Shown here: one piece after another, positions 17,798 through 25,325 of the stretch
How positions within the stretch are numbered: the stretch's first letter is position 1
How the letters are laid out: each line of letters starts with the position of its first letter
From: Arenibacter algicola
GTDB lineage: Bacteria; Bacteroidota; Bacteroidia; Flavobacteriales; Flavobacteriaceae
Direction: 5' to 3'
DNA: 64,000 nucleotides
Assembly: GCF_018860365.1 (NCBI RefSeq)
Contig: NZ_JAHKPO010000024.1
Coordinates: 372,001-436,000, forward strand
Translations under genes and position numbers: made by a program
Notes under the pieces: generated by a model
The model's database searches: none
Seen by the model: the letters and a program-made list of their open reading frames with translations, nothing else
Told to the model about the DNA's origin: nothing

Positions 17798-17827
17798 AAT
17801 AGGCCTCCAAATATTTGGAGGCCTATT
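17798..17827 (+). terminator. Terminator after susD
   Basis: A 14-bp perfect stem (AATAGGCCTCCAAA / TTTGGAGGCCTATT) with a 2-nt centre, followed by ATTTTTG, 28 nt after the susD stop. It also separates susCD from the convergent lacI gene. Confidence 0.85.
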
Positions 17828-17877
17828 ATTTTTGTTGATATTTAAACGCAACTTAAGTGATAGAGGGAGATGGCTCT

Positions 17878-18927
17878 CTAAAGCGCATCACTATTCTCCT
17901 GCACAATTATTTCTACTGGGACATCTATATTTAAATCTGAGGAATCCTGTTCCGTAAGGAATTTAAACATTCCCTTAATAGCTGTATACCCTTGAAATTC
18001 CGGTTTTTGATTGATTAAAAAATCAATCTCCTGCCTTCTTAGGCAGTCCAAGTTATTTTGATGCAGATCAAAGCCCACCACGGAAACATTTGAAACATTA
18101 TAGGTCTTAAGAATTTCCGGAATTAAATAAGATCTTGCGTTGGTTACAAAAATCCCTTTTCGCCTAGGGTCTTTGAACCAGTTTTCTATTTCAGGATTAA
18201 TTTCGAAAGGACGATCAATAGGATGATTAATGGTCATAATGGAAATTGGCTTTCCCTTAAAATTCGTTGCAAAAAACTCCCTAAAGCCATTTTCCCTTTG
18301 TTGATTATTGGCATGCAAGCCCCTCTCCGTTACAATATTGATTACAAAATAGAGGCCCTCGGTCCCGACCAGCCCATGTAAAAGCCTAGCTCCCACCATT
18401 CCGGCCTTATGTGAATTCTGCCGAATAAAACAGGAAGGGTAATCCAGTTTGATTTCCGTATCCATAAAGACTACAGGAATATTTTTGGCTTTGGCCTTAC
18501 TTAACAGATTGTTGCATTCCACCATAAAAAATGGAACCGTGACCAAGGCGTCATAATTTTTATTGGTAATGGCGTCTCCCAATTTTATAAAGGAAAAAGG
18601 ATCGGTAAAATAGTAATATGAGACAAGGATGCCCATCTCGCTTAATTCTTCCACAGCCTTTTCGATACCTTTTTTGGGCAGCTCCCAATAGCTCCAATTA
18701 CTGGAGACCTCCGGTATAAGAACGGCTATTTTTAATTTCTTGCGTCCTGCCAAATTAAGGCGACTGGCCACCGTATTCTTTTTATATCCGGTTTCCTTGA
18801 TTATAGCCTTTATCTTGTCCCGTGTGGCATTGGATACCCCGGGCCTATTATGCAACACCCTATCTACGGTGCCAATGGAGACATTGGCCAGTTTGGCAAT
18901 TTGTTTAATTCCGATAAGATTGTCCAT
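17878..18927 (-). CDS. LacI-family transcriptional regulator with sugar-binding domain
   Basis: The 349-residue protein has a LacI helix-turn-helix at residues 6-30 (IKQIAKLANVSIGTVDRVLHNR), the hinge region near 55-63 (VASRLNLAGRKK), then a type I periplasmic-binding-protein-like effector domain (LKIAVLIPEVSSNWSYW, VVFMDTEI, GLYFVINIVTERGLHANNQQRENGF, SVVGFDLHQN). It most likely binds a sugar or glycoside and controls both susCD and the DUF1080 operon through the shared TTAACGTTAA-type sites. It follows the last gene of that operon by 70 nt but has its own -7 box, so it may be both independently and jointly transcribed. Confidence 0.92.
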   Translation of the reverse strand: MDNLIGIKQIAKLANVSIGTVDRVLHNRPGVSNATRDKIKAIIKETGYKKNTVASRLNLAGRKKLKIAVLIPEVSSNWSYWELPKKGIEKAVEELSEMGILVSYYYFTDPFSFIKLGDAITNKNYDALVTVPFFMVECNNLLSKAKAKNIPVVFMDTEIKLDYPSCFIRQNSHKAGMVGARLLHGLVGTEGLYFVINIVTERGLHANNQQRENGFREFFATNFKGKPISIMTINHPIDRPFEINPEIENWFKDPRRKGIFVTNARSYLIPEILKTYNVSNVSVVGFDLHQNNLDCLRRQEIDFLINQKPEFQGYTAIKGMFKFLTEQDSSDLNIDVPVEIIVQENSDAL

Positions 18928-18975
18928 AGGCCAGCTTCCTTAAATTAGCATTATAAGGGCAATATAAAATGGCGG

Positions 18976-18983
18976 CAAAATTA
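18976..18983 (-). promoter_or_regulatory. Candidate -7 box for the lacI gene
   Basis: The minus strand reads TAATTTTG, an exact TAnnTTTG match, 48 nt upstream of the regulator's ATG. No TTAACG half-site is seen here, so autoregulation through this box is not indicated. Confidence 0.4.
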
Positions 18984-18997
18984 CAACTTGATTCTGT

Positions 18998-19603
18998 TTA
19001 AAGCTTGCCTAAAACTATTTTTCTAAAGTGTATCTCCATTTCCCTGCCCGGATGTAATTGCAGCCCAACGGGACCTTGCAGATTGGCATTATCCATAGTA
19101 TAGTTCATGACTTCCTCTCCATTTAACCAAACCGTATACCTATTGTTCACTGCACGGGCCTTGATAGTATTCCACCCCTTTAAACGAAGTAATTTATTTA
19201 CATTCTTCGCTTCCACAGGATAACTGGCTCCTGGAACATATGGCGACCCGGTCATATCCCTTTTTAGTGAACCCGATATGCCAATTTGAATCTGAGGATT
19301 ATTTTTATCCTCTCCCCGCATAAATATGCCAGAATCTATGTTCCCACTTATCATTTTAAAATCCATTTGCACCACAAAGTCATTATAACTCTCATTGGTC
19401 CAAAGAATGGAACCCTTTTTTCCGGGATTGTTCTTGGCTATTATTTTTCCATTTTTTACGGTCCATTCCCCACCATCCGGTATTTTCCATGACTCCAATG
19501 TTTTACCATTGAACAAGCTGTTCATGGATGCCTTTTCCGAATCCTGGGCCATTCCACTTTTCCCAAAAGTTAGAAAAAGCAATAAAACCGCAACATATTT
19601 CAT
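18998..19603 (-). CDS. DUF1080 (3-keto-disaccharide hydrolase family) protein, single domain
   Basis: A 201-residue exported protein with signal peptide MKYVAVLLLFLTFGKSGMAQ. The start at 19603 lies 7 nt past the stop of the upstream gene. One DUF1080 jelly-roll domain is seen: SLFNGKTLESWKIPDGGEWTVK, then FVVQMDFKMISGNIDSGIFMRG, and the closing GPVGLQLHPGREMEIHFRKI. DUF1080 (Pfam 3-keto-disaccharide hydrolase) members cleave glycosides oxidised at C3. It is the last gene of the four-gene operon that contains a matching oxidoreductase. Periplasmic location is likely. Confidence 0.87.
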   Translation of the reverse strand: MKYVAVLLLFLTFGKSGMAQDSEKASMNSLFNGKTLESWKIPDGGEWTVKNGKIIAKNNPGKKGSILWTNESYNDFVVQMDFKMISGNIDSGIFMRGEDKNNPQIQIGISGSLKRDMTGSPYVPGASYPVEAKNVNKLLRLKGWNTIKARAVNNRYTVWLNGEEVMNYTMDNANLQGPVGLQLHPGREMEIHFRKIVLGKL

Positions 19604-19610
19604 AGTAGTA

Positions 19611-20675
19611 TTAATTTTTGCTAAAATCAGAAAAATATCCATTCAGTGAATCTTGTGACAATTGCTCGCCGTTGTGCACCAAGATGGTATATTTGAAAGT
19701 TACGGATTCCCCTTTGGCCAAAGTAAAATTCAATTTTTCCTTGCCTTCCGAAAACACCTCTTGTCCCAATGGATTGGCTGCAAATAGTCCGTAACCCCGT
19801 GCATGCCAATAGGTAGGATATCCCACATTGTTGGGATGATCCATTATGGTTACCGAAACAGGCTCTTCAGCAATCTTTCCGTATAAAGTAGTCCATTTGG
19901 CCCGTGTTCCCCAGGCCTCTTCACCAGTCTTCCCTTCACTGGTTAAATAATTACCATTAACCCCTTCGTTGTTCAGAGCTTTAACCTCGGTTGGTATCCC
20001 ATTGGCATCCATGAATATAGAAGGTTGGTCAGAAGGAAGTTCCAGCCCTCGAGTTACCCGGATAGCAATCATTCCCTCTTTGTTATCTTTAAAGGAAACA
20101 TCTTCCATGGCTTTCAAGGTAGTAGTTCTAACAATTTTCCTAGTATCCCCGTTTTGACTAAAGGAAAATTCCGTTGTTTCCTCCAATAGCTTGGTATTAT
20201 CTGAAGTATCCCAGCTAGCTTTGGTAACCAGAGTACCCTTTTCCGCATTGGTTTCCACGATCTGCCTATGGTTTATGGTTCCATATTTATGTTTATCCTC
20301 TTCTTTTATGGCATAGGAATTGTTCCAAAAATCCAACCCGTTTACATCTCCGTAATTAAACCATATTCCCACATGGTGCGGATGATCTACCCTTTCCCCC
20401 TCTACTGGCTCTATAGGGAACCCCCGGGTTATTTTTTTACCGCTTTTGGTAATTACCGGATAGAGCACGGGTTTAGGTGTTTTTCCGTCGTATACATAGC
20501 TTGTGAATAAATTCCCGTCTATTAGTACGTCTACCTTTTGATTCTTTTCATCTTTGTTAAAGGTAACTTGATCCGTCTTTTGTGAAGGTTCCTCAACATT
20601 ACCCTTTTCCACCTTATCCTTACAGGAAGAAATTACCATAAGAATGAGCAAACAACTAATATTGATCTTATTCAT
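19611..20675 (-). CDS. PmoA-like (DUF6807) lipoprotein
   Basis: A 354-residue lipoprotein: signal MNKINISCLLILMVISSC, lipid Cys at 18. The body matches the DUF6807 family, formerly labelled methane oxygenase PmoA. Motifs are HPHHVGIWFNYGDVNGLDFWNNS with a His-rich core and the closing YPTYWHARGYGLFAANPLG. It has no transmembrane helices or copper-site pattern of a membrane methane monooxygenase, so the PmoA name should not be taken as function. The family recurs in sugar loci with Gfo/Idh/MocA and DUF1080 genes; a role in handling the glycoside or its keto product is inference. The start is placed 19 nt past the upstream stop. Confidence 0.82.
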   Translation of the reverse strand: MNKINISCLLILMVISSCKDKVEKGNVEEPSQKTDQVTFNKDEKNQKVDVLIDGNLFTSYVYDGKTPKPVLYPVITKSGKKITRGFPIEPVEGERVDHPHHVGIWFNYGDVNGLDFWNNSYAIKEEDKHKYGTINHRQIVETNAEKGTLVTKASWDTSDNTKLLEETTEFSFSQNGDTRKIVRTTTLKAMEDVSFKDNKEGMIAIRVTRGLELPSDQPSIFMDANGIPTEVKALNNEGVNGNYLTSEGKTGEEAWGTRAKWTTLYGKIAEEPVSVTIMDHPNNVGYPTYWHARGYGLFAANPLGQEVFSEGKEKLNFTLAKGESVTFKYTILVHNGEQLSQDSLNGYFSDFSKN

Positions 20676-20694
20676 GCTATTATCGATTTTAGGA

Positions 20695-22053
20695 TTAATA
20701 TTTGAAAACCTTGTCACCGGCCAAAACATCCTGAGCCTTCTCATCAAAAGTGGATTTTAATCCTGTCCTAAGGGCCGCGGTGGTCATAATGTTGGCAATA
20801 GAATGATTGTAAGCCGCATCTATTGGACCATTTGTTTCCTTTCTGCTCCTTACACATTCCATCCAATTCAACATATGCAATGAGGTCATATTATCGGCAC
20901 CGGTGTCAGCGGAGGTAACCACTTGTACGGCACTATCCGACAGATCAAATTCTGGTAATTTATTCTCTTGCATTCCCATTTTATTGGCATGGGAAGCATT
21001 TAACCCACCATTGGGACTCACCTTATTTGTGTCCAGATTTAATTCTCCCCCATTGGAATAATAAATCTCCTTGGTGCCACCTGCGGAATTGGTAAACCTG
21101 GACGAATATACCACTTGAAAACCTTTGGAAAGGTCATCCAATGGGCCATAATCGAATACCGCAGTCATGGTATCGTAATTTTTTCTTCCATCTTTCCAAA
21201 GATAGATTCCACCATTGGCTGCAACACTCCTTGGATGGTTTAGTCCCGTAAACCAGTGTACGGTATCAATCTGGTGGGACATCCATTGTCCTGGAATTCC
21301 TGAAGAAAAAGGCCAAAACAATCTATACTCCAAATACTTTCTAGGATCCCAGGCCTCATAAGGTCTGTTCATTAAATAACGCTTCCAATCGGTATCCGAT
21401 TCTTTGATCTGACTGGTCAATTCAGGCAAGCGCCATCTGTCCGGTTGATTTACGTTCCAACTCATTTCAACCATTACGATATCCCCAAATTTACCTGATT
21501 TAATATAGTCGTTGGCAGCATGGTAATTGCGTCCACTTCGCCTTTGGGAACCTATTTGAAACACGATACCGGAATCTTCGACCGCCTTTTTACCCACCCT
21601 TGCATCGTCCATGGTTTCTGCAAATGGTTTTTCTACGTAAATATCCTTTTTTGCATTGGCAGCTTGAACGGTGTGTAGGGCATGTTGGAAATCTGGAGTA
21701 GAAATTATAACAGCATCAATTTTATTTTCCTCGTACATTTCATCATGGTTTCTCCAAACCCTCATCTTGTCCCCGGTTTTCTCCTTCAAATAGGCAGCTC
21801 CTTCGTCCCTTCTTCGGTTCCAAATATCGGAAACCCCCACAATTTCAAAGTTCTGTTTTTTATGATGCCCCAAAAATGCAGGAATCAAGGCTCCTTTGGC
21901 CCTATTGGAAAAACCCGCAATTCCTACCCTTACCCGGTCATTGGCACCAATGATCTTACTGTAGCTTTTTGCACTCATAGAGTTGATTCCCAAGGCTATG
22001 CCTCCTGAGGCCAATGCTGTTTTCTTTATGAAATTTCTACGTCCTTCACCCAT
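20695..22053 (-). CDS. Tat-exported Gfo/Idh/MocA family oxidoreductase
   Basis: A 452-residue protein. A twin-arginine signal GRRNFIKKTALASGGIALG lies at residues 4-22, then a Rossmann domain (VRVGIAGFSNRAKGALIP, VGVSDIWNRRRDEG), the catalytic Lys in DIYVEKPFAETMDDA, and the C-terminal domain with MSHQIDTVHWFTG carrying the Asp/His pair. The family oxidises sugar hydroxyls using a tightly bound nicotinamide cofactor, as in glucose-fructose oxidoreductase, which is also Tat-exported already loaded with NADP. Here it likely makes the 3-keto glycoside for the DUF1080 partners. The start at 22053 follows the upstream stop by 28 nt and puts the RR at positions 5-6. Confidence 0.9.
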   Translation of the reverse strand: MGEGRRNFIKKTALASGGIALGINSMSAKSYSKIIGANDRVRVGIAGFSNRAKGALIPAFLGHHKKQNFEIVGVSDIWNRRRDEGAAYLKEKTGDKMRVWRNHDEMYEENKIDAVIISTPDFQHALHTVQAANAKKDIYVEKPFAETMDDARVGKKAVEDSGIVFQIGSQRRSGRNYHAANDYIKSGKFGDIVMVEMSWNVNQPDRWRLPELTSQIKESDTDWKRYLMNRPYEAWDPRKYLEYRLFWPFSSGIPGQWMSHQIDTVHWFTGLNHPRSVAANGGIYLWKDGRKNYDTMTAVFDYGPLDDLSKGFQVVYSSRFTNSAGGTKEIYYSNGGELNLDTNKVSPNGGLNASHANKMGMQENKLPEFDLSDSAVQVVTSADTGADNMTSLHMLNWMECVRSRKETNGPIDAAYNHSIANIMTTAALRTGLKSTFDEKAQDVLAGDKVFKY

Positions 22054-22081
22054 AATCTTAATATTTTGAATTGAACCTTTT

Positions 22082-23464
22082 TTAAAACTCACGAATTTTT
22101 ATACTTCTAAAGGAAACATGGTCTCCATGATCCTGCAAAAGGATCCTACCTGCAGGTATTGTTCCAAAATTTTCCCATTTGTCATACTTGCTTTTTTCGA
22201 CCAGAGCCTTAAAGGTCTGGCTAAACCGGTCGTATTCCACCACCTTCACATTATTCAACCAATGTTCAACATGGCCTCCCCTTACAACTATACGGGCATT
22301 GTTCCATTTATCTACCCCATTGAAGTTCTTGCCCCTAGAATTTTCAAAGTTCTCTGCACGGATCAGGTCATATAGGGATCCCACGGTCCTATTGCCATTT
22401 TTTCCCATTTTGGCATCTGGATGTTCCTTATCATCCAACACCTGAAACTCCAACCCTATGGCAGAACCCTGTCCCATATTGAGCCCTGGATCTACAAAAT
22501 ATTTAATCCCGCTATTGGCCCCTTTGGTCAACTTAAAATCTACACTTAATTCAAAATTGCTAAACGCCTCCGTTGTTACAATGTCCCCACCATTTCTGGA
22601 TTCGGCACCATCAGATGACAGAACACTTAGTGTTCCCTCTTCCATATTCCAACCTTTCTCTGGAAACGCATTCAGTTTGGCACCACGCCATCCTTCCGAT
22701 GTTTTGCCGTCCCATAATAATCTCCAGCCTTTTCTAATTTCATCAGAAGTAAGCTGATTTTGCAAATAGCTTATTTCCGGGGCATATACGGCCACCTGCT
22801 TACGCTCCTTCTCCAAATCAGTGGTTTTGATCCTAATGTTTTTCCATTTCACTATTTTGCCCTCCAAACTGGCATCGTGAATGGAATGCACCTGAAAAGC
22901 AATAAATCCTTTGGCAGTAACATCGTCTACCAAGTTGGCACACTGTATCCCATTTATCCAAGTTCTAATATTGTTGCCGATAGCCTCAATTCTATAATGG
23001 TTCCATTCCCCAGGTTTAAAAGCATTTTGTCCTTTATTGTTTCTGGACAAAGGATATAACCAGCCCCTTCTTGCCTCATCATATATACCCCCAGCCCATT
23101 TTCTATCACTGGTTTCAATTTCACATTGGTATCCATGCACCCTTCCATCCATATATTCGGGAAGGCTCAAACTCCTAAATTGAACTCCGGAATTGAGTCC
23201 GTTTTCCACAAATACATCAAACTCCAAAATAAAATCGCCATAGGCCTTTTTGGTAGCCATAAAACTATTAGGTGTATTCAACCTAGAGGTTCCTATCATT
23301 TCCCCATTTTCAATTTTATACTTCGCGTTTCCGTTCAATTGTTCAAAATTGGAGAAATCCTTACCGTTAAAAAGTGTTTCCCACCCATCTTGGGCAAGAG
23401 CATTGAAAAAGGTAAAGTGAAGCAGTATTACCAAGGTTATCCTGGTCAGTTTCCTATTAGCCAT
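22082..23464 (-). CDS. Two-domain DUF1080 (3-keto-glycoside hydrolase family) protein
   Basis: A 460-residue exported protein (signal [25 protein letters not shown]) with two tandem DUF1080 jelly-roll domains. Domain 1 runs from about 26 to 215 ([53 protein letters not shown]). Domain 2 runs from about 244 to 460 ([60 protein letters not shown]). The duplicated NSGxxxR/F motif marks the sugar-binding face. It is the first gene of the operon and carries the 24-bp palindrome on its promoter. It is likely the main keto-glycoside cleaving enzyme; whether both domains are active is open. Confidence 0.88.
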   Translation of the reverse strand: MANRKLTRITLVILLHFTFFNALAQDGWETLFNGKDFSNFEQLNGNAKYKIENGEMIGTSRLNTPNSFMATKKAYGDFILEFDVFVENGLNSGVQFRSLSLPEYMDGRVHGYQCEIETSDRKWAGGIYDEARRGWLYPLSRNNKGQNAFKPGEWNHYRIEAIGNNIRTWINGIQCANLVDDVTAKGFIAFQVHSIHDASLEGKIVKWKNIRIKTTDLEKERKQVAVYAPEISYLQNQLTSDEIRKGWRLLWDGKTSEGWRGAKLNAFPEKGWNMEEGTLSVLSSDGAESRNGGDIVTTEAFSNFELSVDFKLTKGANSGIKYFVDPGLNMGQGSAIGLEFQVLDDKEHPDAKMGKNGNRTVGSLYDLIRAENFENSRGKNFNGVDKWNNARIVVRGGHVEHWLNNVKVVEYDRFSQTFKALVEKSKYDKWENFGTIPAGRILLQDHGDHVSFRSIKIREF

Positions 23465-23479
23465 AACATTTAAGTATTA

Positions 23480-23526
23480 ATTTTCGTTAACGTTAACGAA
23501 AATATAAAAATATGTTGAAACAACAA
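23480..23526 (-). promoter_or_regulatory. Promoter and 24-bp palindromic operator of the DUF1080 operon
   Basis: A perfect 24-bp palindrome at 23480-23503, ATTTTCGTTAAC/GTTAACGAAAAT, has the central CpG typical of LacI sites. On the minus strand a near-consensus -7 box TATTTTCG (23504-23497) lies inside its upstream edge, with TTG at 23526-23524, 19 nt further up. The operator thus covers the -7 box and start site, 16 nt before the ATG, fitting repression by steric block. Confidence 0.7.
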
Positions 23527-23734
23527 CATATTAATTGACAAATTCATATATATAATTTGCAATAAACATGAATTAAGTAAATTTTTCAACCATTTTATGG
23601 CATATTCTAAAAAATTTGAGTCTCTATTCTACCGTCCTTTAATATCCTGGCAACCAATCTTTGAAAGAATATAGGATAGCCTTATCTTGTAGCTTTATAC
23701 TTGTAATTCTACAACCCCATTTAGAACACTATCT

Positions 23735-24697
23735 ATGCCCATAATCCATTCCAAATACAACCCCCCATTCCCCTTTAAAAGTGGACATTTTTCCACTATC
23801 TATTCAGGATTAATTAGAAAGGTCAATGGTCTAAACCAACAACGGGAACGCTTAGAGCTTAGTGATGGGGATTTTTTGGATTTGGATTGGAGCTACTCCT
23901 CCCGGCCATCTACAGGAGTGGTAATACTTTTACACGGTTTGGAAGGCAATGCCCAAAGACCTTATATTACCGGTAGTGCGAAACAGTTCAATGCCATTGG
24001 TATAGATGCCTGTGCCGTTAACTATAGAGGTTGCAGTGGTGAAACCAATCGTCTTTTCCGATCTTATCATTCCGGGGCCACGGAAGATCTGGAAGCCGTA
24101 ATTGACCATATACTAAAAGAAAAAAAATACGCTTCTATTTACTTAAAGGGATTTAGCCTGGGCGGCAATATGACCTTAAAATACTTGGGAGAAGGAAGGT
24201 CGATTCCCAAGGAAATAAAAGGGGCGATAGCAGTATCTGTACCATGCAATTTGCACAGTTCATTATTAGAACTTCTGAAACCTAAAAATATGATGTATGC
24301 CAAACGGTTTAAGAAACATCTTATAGAAAAACTGCGGTCTAAACAGCTTCTTTTTCCAGACGAGATAAGCGATTTGGATATTGCAAAGATAAACACCCTA
24401 AAAGATTTCGATGACATCTATACCAGTAGGGCTCATGGATTTAAGGATGCCATTGATTATTACCAAAAATCCAGTTCACTACAATTTATCCATTCGATTA
24501 GAACCCCTACCCTGATTATAAATGCACAAAATGATTCCTTTTTAGGGGACCAATGTTATCCCTACAAGGAAGCCGAACAAAACAATTCCGTACATTTTGA
24601 ACTTCCCTTGTATGGCGGTCATGTAGGGTTTTATGGTCAAAAAAATATCACCTATACTGAAAAAAGGGCATTAAAATTCGTTGAAGAATTATATTAA
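23735..24697 (+). CDS. YheT-family alpha/beta hydrolase
   Basis: This 320-residue protein starts NPPFPFKSGHFSTIYSGLIRK, the YheT N-terminus. The hydrolase core has VVILLHGLEGNAQRPYI (oxyanion His-Gly), the nucleophile elbow KGFSLGGNMTLKYLG (Ser near 144), an acid residue in INAQNDSFLG and the catalytic His in YGGHVGFYG. This is the YheT/Abhd1-3 group of cytoplasmic esterases with unknown natural substrate. It is a single gene upstream of the cytochrome c gene (42-nt gap), so the two may be co-transcribed. Confidence 0.88.
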   Translation: MPIIHSKYNPPFPFKSGHFSTIYSGLIRKVNGLNQQRERLELSDGDFLDLDWSYSSRPSTGVVILLHGLEGNAQRPYITGSAKQFNAIGIDACAVNYRGCSGETNRLFRSYHSGATEDLEAVIDHILKEKKYASIYLKGFSLGGNMTLKYLGEGRSIPKEIKGAIAVSVPCNLHSSLLELLKPKNMMYAKRFKKHLIEKLRSKQLLFPDEISDLDIAKINTLKDFDDIYTSRAHGFKDAIDYYQKSSSLQFIHSIRTPTLIINAQNDSFLGDQCYPYKEAEQNNSVHFELPLYGGHVGFYGQKNITYTEKRALKFVEELY

Positions 24698-24739
24698 AAT
24701 AATCTATTTATTATCTTCGTGAAATAATATACCAAAACG

Positions 24740-25219
24740 ATGAGAAAATTATTTATCCCTTTGGCCTTAGCTGGATTAATCCTTAGCTGTGGCGAAAAAA
24801 AAGAAGAAAAGAAGGAAGGTTTTGAAATGAACCGTACCAAAAAAGAAGTCAAGGCGGAACCTGTAAGTGAGGGAGTACCTGTAGACATGAGCAACAAAGG
24901 TGTTGGCCCTATTAAATCTGTAACTTTCGCAGATGAAATAGATACCGAGCTGGCTGCCAAAGGACAAAAGACATTCAGTACTATTTGTGTGGCCTGCCAT
25001 ATGGCCGAACAACGTTTAATTGGACCGGCACTAAAAGGTGTTTTTGAAAGAAGAAGCCCTGAATGGGTTATGAACATGATCTTGAACCCAGATGGTATGC
25101 TTAAGGAAGACCCTATAGCTAAGGCCTTATTGAAGGAGTATAACAATGCCGTTATGTTAAACCAGAATCTTTCCGAAGAGGATGCACGTGCGGTAGCAGA
25201 GTATTTAAGGACCTTATAG
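24740..25219 (+). CDS. Lipoprotein c-type cytochrome
   Basis: A 159-residue protein with lipoprotein signal MRKLFIPLALAGLILSC, a charged linker rich in Lys/Glu, and one class I cytochrome c domain from about 70. The haem motif is CVACH, with the distal Met probably in MNMILNPDGM; it ends LSEEDARAVAEYLRTL. From memory this layout resembles the small cytochrome found at the head of flavobacterial nos clusters, but no nosZ is present here. It probably carries electrons in the periplasm, anchored by its lipid. A terminator follows. Confidence 0.85.
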   Translation: MRKLFIPLALAGLILSCGEKKEEKKEGFEMNRTKKEVKAEPVSEGVPVDMSNKGVGPIKSVTFADEIDTELAAKGQKTFSTICVACHMAEQRLIGPALKGVFERRSPEWVMNMILNPDGMLKEDPIAKALLKEYNNAVMLNQNLSEEDARAVAEYLRTL

Positions 25220-25240
25220 TATACAGATCCATAAAAAATA

Positions 25241-25282
25241 AAAAGGCGTTTGCACCAATATAAGGTTGTTGCAAACGCTTTT
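25241..25282. terminator. Terminator after the cytochrome c gene
   Basis: Arms AAAAGGCGTTTGCA and TGCAAACGCTTTT pair with one bulged G, loop of about 15 nt, followed by CTTTTT. It lies between the cytochrome c gene and the convergent SulP gene and may serve both. Confidence 0.75.
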
Positions 25283-25325
25283 CTTTTTAGAATTATACTC
25301 TGTGACAAATATCCTTAAGGGTAAA

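Noticed and set aside
19611-20675. Particulate methane monooxygenase subunit
   Set aside because: The family name PmoA is historical. The protein has a lipobox, no membrane spans and no copper motif, and no pmoB or pmoC is present.
24740-25219. Part of a nitrous-oxide reductase cluster
   Set aside because: The cytochrome resembles the first gene of flavobacterial nos clusters from memory, but no nosZ, nosD or nosL follows; it is followed by a terminator and SulP.
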